DNA from: Quadrisphaera sp. INWT6 | GTDB lineage: Bacteria; Actinomycetota; Actinomycetes; Actinomycetales; Quadrisphaeraceae | Assembly: GCF_015390235.1 (NCBI RefSeq) | Contig: NZ_VUOH01000005.1 | Span: 310,001-374,000, forward strand | DNA length: 64,000 nt | Reading direction: 5' to 3' | In this document: positions 14,878-25,266 of the stretch, piece by piece | Numbering within the stretch: the stretch's first letter is position 1 | Layout: every line of letters begins with the position of its first letter | Notes under the pieces: model-generated | What the model saw: only the letters and a program-made list of their open reading frames with translations | Database searches by the model: none | What the model was told of the DNA's origin: nothing | Translations under genes and position numbers: made by a program

Positions 14878-16026
14878 GTGACGACCACCGAGACCATCTC
14901 CCTGGTCGTCGCGCTCCTCGCGCTCGTGCTGGCGACGATCTCGACCATGGTGGCGGTGCAGCTGCGGCGCAGCATCGCCGAGCGGATCGCCCAGCGGGCC
15001 GCGTCGCTGGAGCGCTCCGTCCCCGACCGGCGCCCGCTGGCCGCCGTCGTGGTGAACCCGACCAAGGTCGGTGACATCGGCGGCGTGCGGACCGCCCTGG
15101 ACCGGGCCTGCCGCGACCTGGAGTGGCGCGAGCCGCTCTGGCTGGAGACGACCGTCGCCGAGCCCGGCACCAGCCAGGCGCGGCGCGCGCTGGCGGCCGG
15201 CGCCGACGTCGTCGTCGCCTTCGGCGGCGACGGGACCGTGCGCCGCGTGGCCTCCGTGCTGGCCGGCACCGGCACGCCCCTGGGCCTCGTGCCCGCCGGC
15301 ACCGGCAACCTCCTGGCCCGCAACCTCGACGTGGTCACCTCGCGGGCCGCCGAGATCGCCCCCGACGACGTCGAGGCGGCGATGCGCGTGGTGCTCTCGG
15401 GCATCGACCGCCGCATCGACGTCGGGTGGATCAGCGTGGAGCGCCCCGGCCGGCCGGAGCCCGACGCCGAGGAGTGCTTCCTGGTCATGGCGGGCATGGG
15501 GTTCGACGCGCAGATCATGGCCGGCACCCCCGAGGCCCTGAAGGCGAAGGTGGGACCGGCCGCGTACTTCGTCTCCGGCCTGCGGCAGTTCAACGGCGAC
15601 CGCGTCCGCATGGACATCACCGTCGACGGCGTGCCCCACCGCCGCCGGGTCCGCACCGCCGTCGTCGGCAACGTCGGCCGGGTCCAGGGCGGGCTCGCGC
15701 TCATGCCCGACGCCGAGGTCGACGACGGCTACCTCGACCTGCTCGCCATCGGCCCCCGCGGCGTGGTCGGCTGGCTCGACGTCGCCGGGCGCGTCATCAC
15801 CCGCCGCACCTGGGGCGACCAGCGCCTGGCCCACTGGCGCGGCCAGCGCATCGACCTGGTCGCCGAGGTGCCGCAGGAGGCGCAGATCGACGGCGACACC
15901 ATCGGCGAGGCCACCGCGATGCGCGTGCGCGTCGACGAGCAGGCGCTGGTGGTCCGGGTCTCCAGCCGCGCCACCCGGCGCCCCCTGCGGGCCAAGGCCC
16001 GCATCGCCCGCGCCCTGCCCCGCTGA
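14878..16026 (+). CDS. Diacylglycerol kinase-like lipid kinase (DagK family)
   Basis: A 382-residue protein of the DAGK-catalytic/YegS family, which phosphorylates diacylglycerol or related lipids with ATP. It starts with one N-terminal membrane segment (about residues 6-24, [19 protein letters not shown]), then the kinase core with VVVNPTKVG, the nucleotide loop [15 protein letters not shown] and [12 protein letters not shown]. The C-terminal lobe ends with [10 protein letters not shown], a usual family signature. It is probably anchored to the inner face of the membrane. It converges with pheA across a 43-bp gap containing a small inverted repeat. Confidence 0.92.
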   Translation: MTTTETISLVVALLALVLATISTMVAVQLRRSIAERIAQRAASLERSVPDRRPLAAVVVNPTKVGDIGGVRTALDRACRDLEWREPLWLETTVAEPGTSQARRALAAGADVVVAFGGDGTVRRVASVLAGTGTPLGLVPAGTGNLLARNLDVVTSRAAEIAPDDVEAAMRVVLSGIDRRIDVGWISVERPGRPEPDAEECFLVMAGMGFDAQIMAGTPEALKAKVGPAAYFVSGLRQFNGDRVRMDITVDGVPHRRRVRTAVVGNVGRVQGGLALMPDAEVDDGYLDLLAIGPRGVVGWLDVAGRVITRRTWGDQRLAHWRGQRIDLVAEVPQEAQIDGDTIGEATAMRVRVDEQALVVRVSSRATRRPLRAKARIARALPR

Positions 16027-16054
16027 CGCGGCCCTGACCTGCCGCTGACCCGGC

Positions 16055-16074
16055 GCTGACCCGCCGGCGTCAGC
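16055..16074. terminator. Small inverted repeat between convergent genes
   Basis: GCTGAC (16055-16060) and GTCAGC (16069-16074) can form a GC-rich stem in the convergent gap, overlapping the restored pheA stop at 16070-16072. It is a weak bidirectional terminator candidate. Confidence 0.35.
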
Positions 16075-17040
16075 CCCGGCGGGGCTCCCCGGCGTCGAGC
16101 AGCTCACCCAGCCACGAGCGGGCCGCGGTGAAGTCGGCGTCGGCGGTGCCGGCCGGGGCCTGCGGCGCGAGGCCGTCGGCGCGGGGTAGGAGCCGAGGTA
16201 GCGCACCTGGGGGCAGACCCGGTGCAGGCCCATCAGCGCCTCACCCACCCGCGGGTCGGCGATGTGGCCCTCGCAGTCGAGGGAGAACGTGTAGCGGCCC
16301 AGCGCCGTGCCGATCGGCCGCGACTCGATGCGCGTCAGGTTCACCCCGCGGGTGGCGAACTGCTCCAGCAGCTCCAGCAGGGCTCCGGAGCGGTCCTCCG
16401 CCAGGTGCGCCACCACGGTGGTCTTGTCGGTGCCGGTCGGCGCCGGGGGCGGGGCGGGGCGGCTGACGACGACGAAGCGGGTGACCGCCCCGTCGTTGTC
16501 GGCGACGTCCTCGGCGAGCACCTCCAGGCCCGCGGCGGCCGCGGCGGGCGCCGCGCACAGCGCCGCGTCGTAGGGGGCGGCCCCGGGCGCGCTCGAGGCG
16601 AGCGCCTGCGCGGCGGCCGCCGTCGACAGCGCGGGCACGGTCGTGGCGGCGGGCAGGTGCTGGGCCACCCAGCCCCGGCACTGGGCGAGGGCGTGGGGGT
16701 GGCTGCCCACCCGGGTGACGTCCTCCAGCCGGGTGCCGGGGCGGGCGGCGAGCACGAAGGCCACGGTGACCAGCACCTCGGCGCGGATCGACAGGGGCCG
16801 CCCGGCGCCGAGCGCGTCGAGGGTGGACGTGACGCCGCCCTCGACCGAGTTCTCGATGGGCACCACGGCCAGGTCGGCCTCACCGGCACGGACGGCGGCC
16901 AGCGCGGCGTCGACGCTCGGGACGGCGACCCGCTCGGCGCCCTCGGCCCCGGGCGCCCGGGTGGCGGCGAGCTCGGTGAAGGTGCCGGAGGGCCCGAGGT
17001 AGACGACGCGGAGCGGGGGTCGGCTGTCGGGCGAGCTCAC
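16070..17040 (-). CDS. pheA: Prephenate dehydratase with an apparent 1-nt frameshift near the 3' end
   Basis: Converts prephenate to phenylpyruvate in phenylalanine synthesis. The catalytic domain runs from VVYLGPSGTFTELAA through VVPIENSVEGGV to DNDGAVTRFVVVSR, followed by an ACT regulatory domain (TTVVAHLAEDRSGALLELL to RYTFSLDCEGH, with ESRPIG). The GTG start has TACCGT 6 nt upstream (leaderless). After YLGSYP, at the C run 16183-16186, the frame is lost. Restoring one C gives RADGLAPQAP and a normal tail ending LLDAGEPRRG with a stop at 16070, about 323 residues in total. Without it the frame runs on for hundreds of meaningless codons. Catalytic and ACT domains are upstream of the shift. 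Sequencing error in the homopolymer is the simplest explanation. Confidence 0.88.
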
Positions 17041-17106
17041 GGCCGCACGGTACCGACCCCGCGGCCGGGCCCCGAGCCCCCGAGCCCCGCGGCCCCGCCC
17101 TCGGCG

Positions 17107-17556
17107 TCAGGCGACGGCGGGCACCGCGCCGTCGACGACGGCCCACACCGTGCGCCGCCCGTCGGCGTCGAGGCTGGTGCCCCAGCGCCGGGAGAGCTCC
17201 TCCACGATCCGCAGGCCGCGCCCGCAGGTGGCGAGGGGGTCGGCGTCGTGGGCCTCGACCGGCTGACGCTCGCCCGGGCCGGAGGGGCCGCCGCCGTCGA
17301 CGACCTCGACCACCACGCCCTCGTCACCCACCCCCCAGCGGACCAGCAGCCCGCCGTCGAGGGGGGCGCCGTGGCGCACGGCGTTGCCGACCAGCTCGCT
17401 GGTGACGACGGCGACGTCGTCGGCGACGGTCTCGGCGCGCGGGTCGCGGCGCAGGTCCTCGCGCAGGGCGCGCCGGACCGCGGAGACCTCCGCCGGCTCG
17501 TGGCGCACCCGCAGGCACCGCAGCGTGCTGGCTGGCACCTCGACGGTGACCGGCAC
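17107..17556 (-). CDS. RsbW-like anti-sigma/ATP-binding regulator
   Basis: A 149-residue GHKL ATPase domain without sensor or dimerisation domain, like the RsbW/SpoIIAB-type proteins abundant in actinobacteria. The N box is SELVGNAVRHGAP (about residues 71-83), the G1 box VVDGGGPSGP, and the G2 region GRGLRIVEELSRRWG. Such proteins bind sigma factors or anti-anti-sigma factors and can phosphorylate the latter. GTG at 17556 is chosen for the GGGGAG box 6 nt upstream. No cognate sigma or STAS gene is adjacent, so it is an orphan in this neighbourhood; the SpoIIE-type phosphatase at 25267 is a conceivable partner. Confidence 0.85.
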   Translation of the reverse strand: MPVTVEVPASTLRCLRVRHEPAEVSAVRRALREDLRRDPRAETVADDVAVVTSELVGNAVRHGAPLDGGLLVRWGVGDEGVVVEVVDGGGPSGPGERQPVEAHDADPLATCGRGLRIVEELSRRWGTSLDADGRRTVWAVVDGAVPAVA

Positions 17557-17664
17557 GGTGCTCTCCCCTCGTGGACCCGCGCGCTGCCGGGGCACCGCGC
17601 TGACCACTGATCTTTACCCGTCAGGGCGCGGACGAAACCGGTGGTGGTCCGTCCGGGGCGGCTG

Positions 17665-18708
17665 TCAGCCGTTCGGTCCGCCCGGGGCCGCCGGGCGGAC
17701 CGACCCCGCGTCGAGCAGCACCTTGCCCACCGCTCCGCCCTCGACGGCCGCGTGGGCGGCGGCCGCCTCCTCCAGGGGCAGCACGGTGAGCGGCAGGCCC
17801 GCCTCGCGGCCCGCGCGGACCGCACCCGCTGCGACGGCGGCGGCCACGTCCTCCACGGCGGCGGCCTTGGCCGCGGCCGGCGCCGAGTAGACGAGCACGA
17901 AGTGCCACTGCGCGTTGAGGGCCATCTGCTCGCGCAGCGGCACGGTCAGCGACTCCCCGGGTGACCCCGCGTACAGCGCGACGGCCCCGTGCTGGGCCAC
18001 GACCCGCGCCGTGGTCGCGGCGTTGGCGCCGGAGACCTCGACGACGACGTCGGCGCCCCCGGGCGCGGCGGCGCGGACGCGCCCGACGACGTCCTCGCGG
18101 CGGTAGTCGATGACGACGTCGGCGCCGGCCGCGGCGGCGAGCTCGCCCTTCTCCGGGCCGGAGACCGTCGTCAGCACCCGCGCCCCCGCCCACGCGGCGA
18201 GCTGGACGGCCGCGTTGCCCACGGCCCCCGCCCCGCCCTGGACCAGCACGGTGCGGCCGGCGAAGCTGCCCGGCGCGACCCGCGACGGGGCCGACTCGCC
18301 GAGGGTGAGGCAGCGGTGGGCCGTGATGAAGGGGATGCCGAGCGCCGCGCCCAGCTCCAGGGGGGCCTCGTCGGGCAGCGGGACCACGCGCTCGGCGAGC
18401 ACCAGCACGCGCTCGGCGGCCGTGCCCCAGGGGCGCCCGGCCGCGGCCTCCCAGGCCCAGACCCGGCGCCCCGCGAGCGCCGGGTCGACGCCGTCACCGA
18501 CCGCCTCGACCACGCCGGAGCCGTCCTGGCCGGGCACCTGCCAGCCCGCGGGCGGGGCGGTGGTCGAGCGGACCTTCCAGTCGGTGGGGTTGACCCCGGA
18601 GAAGGCCACCCGCAGGAGCACCTCGCCGGGACCGGGCGGGGGGACCTCGCGCTCGACCAGCTGCAGCACCTCGGCGCCACCGGCGCGCTCGTAGACCACC
18701 GCTCTCAC
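17665..18708 (-). CDS. Zinc-free MDR oxidoreductase (quinone oxidoreductase-like)
   Basis: A 347-residue medium-chain dehydrogenase/reductase. The GroES-like N-terminal domain includes SGVNPTDWKVR and GQDGSGVVEAVG; the Rossmann domain includes VLVQGGAGAVGNAAVQLA. The zinc-binding Cys cluster of alcohol dehydrogenases is missing, so an NADPH:quinone or enone reductase role is more likely. The start at 18708 (VRAVVYERAGG) is the usual N-terminus and has CAGGAT 6 nt upstream (leaderless). It is divergent from a small cysteine-motif gene at 18766. The physiological substrate is unknown. Confidence 0.88.
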   Translation of the reverse strand: MRAVVYERAGGAEVLQLVEREVPPPGPGEVLLRVAFSGVNPTDWKVRSTTAPPAGWQVPGQDGSGVVEAVGDGVDPALAGRRVWAWEAAAGRPWGTAAERVLVLAERVVPLPDEAPLELGAALGIPFITAHRCLTLGESAPSRVAPGSFAGRTVLVQGGAGAVGNAAVQLAAWAGARVLTTVSGPEKGELAAAAGADVVIDYRREDVVGRVRAAAPGGADVVVEVSGANAATTARVVAQHGAVALYAGSPGESLTVPLREQMALNAQWHFVLVYSAPAAAKAAAVEDVAAAVAAGAVRAGREAGLPLTVLPLEEAAAAHAAVEGGAVGKVLLDAGSVRPAAPGGPNG

Positions 18709-18765
18709 GGGGACATCCTGCGCGGCACGGGGCGGTCGGTCGACCGGGGGCGCGATGATGGTCCG

Positions 18766-19044
18766 GTGGACGCGGGAGGGCAGGACGGTGCTGCGGCGGA
18801 CGGCTCGACGAGCGGTCCGGGGAGCAGCGCGGCGGGTGGCATCCGCACCCAGGTGCGGGTCAGCGTCGTCCCGCTGACGTGCGCGCGCTGCAAGCTGCCC
18901 GTCCCGGCGGGCCAGCGGCACCTGCGGCACGTCGACACGCGCGCCGTGCCCGCCGTGAGCTTCGTGGAGTGCGCCGAGTGCGCCCGGCGCGCCGGGCGCT
19001 CCGGCCCGCTGGACGCCCGGCCGGAGGGCCGCCGGGCCCTGTGA
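18766..19044 (+). CDS. Small protein with two CxxC motifs
   Basis: A 92-residue ORF. A low-complexity first third is followed by VPLTCARCKLPVPAG and VECAECARRAGR, two CxxC pairs about 34 residues apart that could bind one zinc ion. The GTG start has GATGAT 6 nt upstream, matching the leaderless pattern of neighbouring genes, which is the best evidence that it is expressed. No family is recognised. It is divergent from the MDR oxidoreductase (57-bp gap) and convergent with the rhodanese gene. It may be only a conserved hypothetical zinc-ribbon-like peptide. Confidence 0.6.
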   Translation: MDAGGQDGAAADGSTSGPGSSAAGGIRTQVRVSVVPLTCARCKLPVPAGQRHLRHVDTRAVPAVSFVECAECARRAGRSGPLDARPEGRRAL

Positions 19045-19075
19045 CCCGGCGGCTGCCGACCAGCGGCGGACGGCC

Positions 19076-19405
19076 TCAGACGACGCGCGGCTCCGAGCCG
19101 TCCTCGGAGACCACGGGGCGGCCGGCGTCCTGCCAGGCCCCCATGCCGCCGTCGACCACGACGGCGTCGTAGCCGTTCTGCTGCAGCCACGCCGCGGCGC
19201 GCGCGGCGCGGCCGCCGGCGCGGCACAGGACCTGCAGCTCGGCGTCGTCGGGCAGGTCGCCCAGGCGGGAGGGCAGGTCGCCGAGCGGCACGTGCAGGGC
19301 GCCGGGGGCGTGGCCGGCGTCCCACTCGTCCTGCTCGCGCACGTCGAGCAGCACCGCCCCCTCCGGGACGTCGGCGGCGGTCACGACGGGTGCGGGCTCG
19401 CTCAT
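19076..19405 (-). CDS. Single-domain rhodanese
   Basis: A 109-residue rhodanese domain. VLLDVREQDEWDAGHAPGALHVPL is the standard entry motif, and the active-site loop VLCRAGGRA carries the catalytic Cys that forms a persulfide. It probably transfers sulfur from a donor to cyanide or a protein acceptor in the cytosol. The start overlaps the stop of the upstream CNNM/CorC-type gene by 4 bp (ATGA), so the two are translationally coupled. Confidence 0.92.
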   Translation of the reverse strand: MSEPAPVVTAADVPEGAVLLDVREQDEWDAGHAPGALHVPLGDLPSRLGDLPDDAELQVLCRAGGRAARAAAWLQQNGYDAVVVDGGMGAWQDAGRPVVSEDGSEPRVV

Positions 19406-20739
19406 GCGGGGGTCTCCAGGCTCTCGGAGGTGGGCTCGTCGTCACCAGACTGCGCCACGGCCTCGACGCGGATGCGGGAGGGGCGGCGGCCGTCGACCTC
19501 GACCACGGTGAAGCGGTGCCCGAGGTCGGTGACCTCGTCGCCGCGGCCGGGCAGCCGGCCCAGCGCCGTCATGACGAAGCCGGCCAGGGTCTCGTAGGGC
19601 CCGTCGGGCAGCTCCAGGCCGGTGGCCTCGTGGACCTCGTCGCGGTGCAGCAGCCCGTCGAGCTCGACCGGGCCGGAGGCGCCGCCGCGCGACCACCGGG
19701 GCTCGCCGCCGCGCAGGTCGTACTCGTCCTGGATCTCGCCGACGAGCTCCTCGACCAGGTCCTCCAGGGTCACGATGCCGTCGGTGCCGCCGTACTCGTC
19801 GACGACGACGGCCAGGTGGCGGCCGCTGCGCCGCATCTCCGACAGCGACGGCAGGAGGGTCTTGCTCCCCGGGAGCATCGCCACCGGGCGGACCAGGTCG
19901 CGCACCGTGCCGCCGGTGCGCCGGTGGACGCTGGTGAGCAGGTCGCGGACGTGCACGAAGCCGAGGACGTCGTCGGATGACTCCCCCGTCACCGGGTAGC
20001 GGGAGTGCGGCTGGTCCTCGACGACCAGGGCGGCCTCCTCCAGGGGCAGGTCGGCGGCGAGGAAGTCGACCTCGGTGCGCGGGACCATCACCTCCGACAG
20101 GCGGCGGTCCGCCGCCTCGAAGACGTCGGTGACGATGCGGCGCTCGTCGTCGTCCAGCTGCTCGTGGCTGCTGACCATCTCGCGGAGCTCCTCCTCGGAG
20201 ACCTCCTCGCGGGTGGCCTTCGGGTCGAGCCCGATGAGGCGGCCCACCGCGTCGGTCGAGCGGCCGAGCAGCCACACCACCGGGGTCGTGACCGTGGCGA
20301 TCCGGTCGAGCACGGGCGAGACGACGAGCGAGACGCCCTCGGAGCGCTGGAGCGCGAGGCGCTTGGGCACGAGCTCACCGAGCACCAGCGACACGTAGGT
20401 CACCAGGGCGGTCACGACGACGAGCGCCACCACGTCGGCCACGCCCTGCGACAGCCCGAGGGACACCAGCCAGGGCGCGACGACGACGGCGATCTGGCTG
20501 CCTCCGAACGCCGAGGCCAGGAAGCCCGACAGGGTGACGCCGATCTGCACGGCGGACAGGAACCGGTTGGTGTCGCCGGTGAGCCGCTCCACGGCGGTGC
20601 CGCGGCCGCCCCGCGCGGCCATCGCCCGGACCTGCCCCTCGCGCAGGGACACCACGGCCAGCTCCGAGCAGGAGAAGAACCCCCCGATGAGCACCAGCAC
20701 GACGACGACGGTGACGTTCAGGAGCAAGCCGGGATCCAC
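19402..20739 (-). CDS. CNNM/CorC (HlyC) family membrane protein with CBS pair
   Basis: A 445-residue protein. The N-terminal DUF21/CNNM transmembrane domain (about residues 5-190, four hydrophobic segments beginning LLLNVTVVVVLVLIGGFFSC) is followed by two CBS domains (from VMVPRTEVDFL to ATGIVTLEDLV-like GIVTLEDLVEELVG) and a C-terminal CorC_HlyC domain (residues about 345-430). The family is linked to magnesium or cobalt efflux. The GTG start has CAGACT 6 nt upstream (leaderless). It is coupled to the downstream rhodanese. Confidence 0.92.
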   Translation of the reverse strand: MDPGLLLNVTVVVVLVLIGGFFSCSELAVVSLREGQVRAMAARGGRGTAVERLTGDTNRFLSAVQIGVTLSGFLASAFGGSQIAVVVAPWLVSLGLSQGVADVVALVVVTALVTYVSLVLGELVPKRLALQRSEGVSLVVSPVLDRIATVTTPVVWLLGRSTDAVGRLIGLDPKATREEVSEEELREMVSSHEQLDDDERRIVTDVFEAADRRLSEVMVPRTEVDFLAADLPLEEAALVVEDQPHSRYPVTGESSDDVLGFVHVRDLLTSVHRRTGGTVRDLVRPVAMLPGSKTLLPSLSEMRRSGRHLAVVVDEYGGTDGIVTLEDLVEELVGEIQDEYDLRGGEPRWSRGGASGPVELDGLLHRDEVHEATGLELPDGPYETLAGFVMTALGRLPGRGDEVTDLGHRFTVVEVDGRRPSRIRVEAVAQSGDDEPTSESLETPA

Positions 20740-20796
20740 GGCTCCAGTCTGGCCGAGCGGACGGCCGCTGACCCGTCGGCCGGCACCCGTTCGCCG

Positions 20797-20832
20797 CCAC
20801 CCCCGTGACCACCCCCGTGACCACCCCCGTGG
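20797..20832. repeat. 12-bp tandem repeat, three copies
   Basis: CCACCCCCGTGA at 20797-20808 and 20809-20820, then CCACCCCCGTGG at 20821-20832. It lies in the gap just downstream of the fpg-like stop (20845) and upstream of the CNNM/CorC gene promoter. Confidence 0.9.
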
Positions 20833-20844
20833 TCGGCCCGGGGG

Positions 20845-21753
20845 TCAGCGCAGGAACTTGGACGTGCGCCGGTCGGCCAGCGGCTGGCCACCGGTCTGGC
20901 AGGTGGCGCAGTACTGCAGCGACCTGTCGGCGAAGGACACCTCGCGGACCACGTCGCCGCAGACGGGGCAGGCCTCGCCGGTGCGGCCGTGCACGCGCAT
21001 GCCGGCGCGCTTGGCGTCCTTGAGCTGGCTCGCGGGCTTGCCCGCCGCCGCGGCCACCGCCTCGCCGAGCACGCCCTTGAGCGAGGCGAACAGGCGGGAG
21101 ACCTGGTCGTCGTCGAGCTTGCCGGAGACCGCGAACGGCGAGATCCGCGCGGCGTGCAGCACCTCGTCGCTGTAGGCGTTGCCGACGCCCGCCAGCACCG
21201 ACTGCTCGCGGAGCAGCCCCTTCACCTGCTGGCGGGACCCGGCGAGCAGGGCCTGCAGCGCCTCGACGTCGAAGGAGTCCTCCAGGGGGTCCGGCCCGAG
21301 GGAGGCGATGGCGGGCACCTGGGCCGGGTCGCGGACCACGTGCACGGCGAGCCGCTTCTGGGTCCCCTGCTCGGTGAGGTCGAAGCCCGGCCGCGGCTCG
21401 GGGCCCACCGCGGGACCGTCCTCGCCGCCGTCGTCGAGGTCCTCGAAGCGCACCCTCAGCGCCAGCGGGCTCTTGCCCGGGCGCACCGGCGTGGTCGGCA
21501 GCTGCTCGGACCACCGCAGCCAGCCCGCCCGGGCGAGGTGCACCACCAGGTGGAGGCCGTCGCAGTCGACGTCGAGCCACTTGCCGTGCCGGGTCACCCC
21601 CGTCACCGGCAGGCCCGCGAGCGCGGTGGGCGGCGGGTCGAAGGTCTTCAGGACGTTGATCGCCGCGACGTCGACGGCGGCCACGACGGACCTGTCGACC
21701 AGGCGCCGGCGCAGGGAGCCCGCGAGGGCCTCGACCTCGGGGAGCTCGGGCAC
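20845..21753 (-). CDS. Fpg/Nei family DNA glycosylase
   Basis: A 302-residue base-excision repair enzyme. After removal of the initiator residue it begins PELPEVEAL, so the N-terminal Pro nucleophile and the following catalytic Glu are present. The helix-two-turn-helix segment includes VLAGVGNAYSDEVL, and the C-terminal zinc finger is formed by CPVCG and CATCQ. It removes oxidised bases and cleaves the abasic site. Length and N-terminus fit the actinobacterial Fpg/Nei side branch rather than MutM proper. GTG start with CAGGCT 6 nt upstream (leaderless). Divergent from the MFS gene. Confidence 0.93.
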   Translation of the reverse strand: MPELPEVEALAGSLRRRLVDRSVVAAVDVAAINVLKTFDPPPTALAGLPVTGVTRHGKWLDVDCDGLHLVVHLARAGWLRWSEQLPTTPVRPGKSPLALRVRFEDLDDGGEDGPAVGPEPRPGFDLTEQGTQKRLAVHVVRDPAQVPAIASLGPDPLEDSFDVEALQALLAGSRQQVKGLLREQSVLAGVGNAYSDEVLHAARISPFAVSGKLDDDQVSRLFASLKGVLGEAVAAAAGKPASQLKDAKRAGMRVHGRTGEACPVCGDVVREVSFADRSLQYCATCQTGGQPLADRRTSKFLR

Positions 21754-21831
21754 CCGTCCAGCCTGGCACCGGGGGGCGCCGCGGGCCGCCCAGCGCTCGC
21801 AGCCTCCCCCGTCCGGGCCCACGATCGGGAC

Positions 21832-23325
21832 GTGCGTGCGGGGCTGCTCCAGGGAGAGGGCGAGCAGGAGCGCGCCGGCGGGGTGGTGCTGGCCTCGCCG
21901 CAGGGCCGGGCGGTGCTGGGGGCGTCGGTCTGCGGCTCCGCCGTCGCCTTCCTCGACGTGCAGGTGGTGGGGGTGGCGCTGCCGACCATCGGCCGGGAGC
22001 TGGGGGCGGGGCTCGGGGTCCTGCAGTGGACGGTCAACGCGTACACGCTCGCGCTGGCCGCCCTGGTGCTGCTGGGCGGCTCGCTGGGTGACCGGTTCGG
22101 GCTGCGGCGGGTGTTCACCACCGGGGTGGTGTGGTTCGCGCTCGCCTCGCTGGCGTGCGCGGTGGCGCCGTCGGCCGGGGCGCTGGTGGCGGCGCGGGCG
22201 GTCCAGGGCGTGGGGGCGGCGCTGCTGACGCCGGTGTCGCTGGCGCTGCTGCAGTCGGTGCTGCGCCCGCGGGACCGGGCCCGCGCCATCGGGCTGTGGT
22301 CGGGGACGACGACGCTGGCGACCGTCGCGGCTCCGGTGGTCGGCGGGGCGCTGGTGGCCCTCGACTGGCGGCTGGTGTTCGCGCTGAACGTCCCCGTGGC
22401 CGCTGCGGCGGTGGTCCTGGCCCGCAGGGTCCCCGCCGACCGTCCCGCTCGCGTGCCCGGCCCCCGGGGGCGGGCGCTCCTGTCGCTCGACCTCGGCGGC
22501 GCCGCGCTCGGGGCGCTCGCCCTGGGAGCGGGCACGTGGGCGCTCATCACCGCAGGAGGCTCGGGCGCCTCCCCCGCGGTCCTGGCGTCGGGGGCGGCCG
22601 CCGTCGTCCTGGTTGCGGTGTTCGTGCTGCACGAGCGGCGCCTGGCCCGCCGCGGGGCCTCGCCGGTGGTGCCGCCGGCGCTCTTCGCCGACCGCACGTT
22701 CTCGGTCGCCAACGGCTACACGCTGCTGGTCTACGCGGCGCTGTCGGGGATGGGCCTGCTGCTCGCCCTCCAGCTGCAGGTGTCCCTCGGGTACAGCCCG
22801 CTGCAGGCGGGCCTGGCCTCGCTCCCCTCGTCGCTGCTGCTGGGGGTGCTGTCGGGGCGGGCCGGGCAGCTGGGCCAGCGGCTCGGCGTGCGCACGATGC
22901 TCACCGCCGGCGCAGCGCTGGGGGCCTGCGGCCTGGCGCTCCTGTCCGGGGCCTCCCCCGGTGACGCGTACGCCGCGGCGGTGCTGCCGGGGGTCCTCGT
23001 CATGGGGCTGGGCTTCTCGGCGCTGGTGGCGCCGCTGACCGCCGGGGTGCTGGCGGCGGCCCCGCAGGAGCTGGCGGGTGCCGCCTCCGGGGTCAACAAC
23101 GCCGTCGCCCGCACCGCCGGGCTGCTGTCGGTGGCCGCGCTGCCGGTGCTGGTGGGCCTGTCCGGGGAGGCCTACACCGACCCCGAGCTGCTGACCGCCG
23201 GGTACCGCGCGGGGATGCTCGTGTGCGCGGGGCTGGTCGCGGCGGCCGCCGTGCTGGCGGGGGTGCTGCTGCCGCGCCGCGCGGGGCCGACGACGGGCGG
23301 GACGGCCCCGGCTGCGGGAGGGTGA
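21832..23325 (+). CDS. MFS drug exporter, DHA2 (14-TM) family
   Basis: A 497-residue major facilitator with about 14 hydrophobic segments. DHA2 signatures are FLDVQVVGVALPTIGREL (motif D1-like), LGGSLGDRFGLRRVF (motif A) and GLWSGTTTLATVAAPVVGGAL (motif C, antiporter type). It probably exports a drug or metabolite using the proton gradient. The GTG at 21832 has CACGAT 6 nt upstream (leaderless); GTG codons at 21883/21886 are alternatives. Its stop is followed closely by the pspC gene, so the two form an operon. Confidence 0.9.
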   Translation: MRAGLLQGEGEQERAGGVVLASPQGRAVLGASVCGSAVAFLDVQVVGVALPTIGRELGAGLGVLQWTVNAYTLALAALVLLGGSLGDRFGLRRVFTTGVVWFALASLACAVAPSAGALVAARAVQGVGAALLTPVSLALLQSVLRPRDRARAIGLWSGTTTLATVAAPVVGGALVALDWRLVFALNVPVAAAAVVLARRVPADRPARVPGPRGRALLSLDLGGAALGALALGAGTWALITAGGSGASPAVLASGAAAVVLVAVFVLHERRLARRGASPVVPPALFADRTFSVANGYTLLVYAALSGMGLLLALQLQVSLGYSPLQAGLASLPSSLLLGVLSGRAGQLGQRLGVRTMLTAGAALGACGLALLSGASPGDAYAAAVLPGVLVMGLGFSALVAPLTAGVLAAAPQELAGAASGVNNAVARTAGLLSVAALPVLVGLSGEAYTDPELLTAGYRAGMLVCAGLVAAAAVLAGVLLPRRAGPTTGGTAPAAGG

Positions 23326-23330
23326 ACCGC

Positions 23331-23525
23331 ATGGCTGGAGCACCCGGCGGACTGGTCCGCCCCCGGAACGGCAAGATCATCGCCGGCGTCTGCGCCGGCC
23401 TGGCACGGCGCTGGGGCGTGCGCCCCTCGCTGGTGCGGCTGCTGGCCGTGCTGTCGTGCCTGCTGCCGGGGCCGCAGTTCGTCGCGTACGTCGTGCTGTG
23501 GGTGGTCATGCCGAAGGAGCGGTGA
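23331..23525 (+). CDS. PspC-domain membrane peptide
   Basis: A 64-residue PspC-type protein. LVRPRNGKIIAGVCAGLARRWGV is the standard PspC entry motif, followed by one hydrophobic helix (LLAVLSCLLPGPQFVAYVVLWVVM). PspC proteins sense or counter membrane stress. The ATG at 23331 has GGGAGG 9 nt upstream; a GTG at 23322 overlaps the MFS stop and is an alternative. Its coupling to an exporter gene suggests a membrane-stress connection, but this is inference. Confidence 0.87.
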   Translation: MAGAPGGLVRPRNGKIIAGVCAGLARRWGVRPSLVRLLAVLSCLLPGPQFVAYVVLWVVMPKER

Positions 23526-23591
23526 CCTTCACGGGCGGAAGGTCCCGTCCGGCGTTGCGCCGCCCCCGGGCGCCGCGGTGGGATGGCGGGC

Positions 23592-25253
<1,662 letters not shown>

Positions 25254-25266
25254 CAGACTGCAGCGG

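Noticed and set aside
14823..15704. N-terminal extension of serS over the divergent lipid-kinase gene
   Set aside because: SerS proteins begin at the conserved [14 protein letters not shown] N-terminus, and a leaderless -10 box stands just before that GTG; the upstream residues are low-complexity shadow sequence.
14854..16069. Extension of the pheA frame into a 728-residue protein
   Set aside because: Residues after YLGSYP have no domain and run antisense through the lipid-kinase gene. A single-base correction gives the normal C-terminus, so this is a frameshift and not a fusion.
16183..16186. Programmed ribosomal frameshift in pheA
   Set aside because: There is no slippery heptamer, stimulator structure or alternative functional product; a homopolymer length error is simpler.
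21754..23343. N-terminal extension of the Fpg/Nei protein across the MFS gene
   Set aside because: Catalysis requires PELPEVE at the mature N-terminus, so the start must be at 21753.
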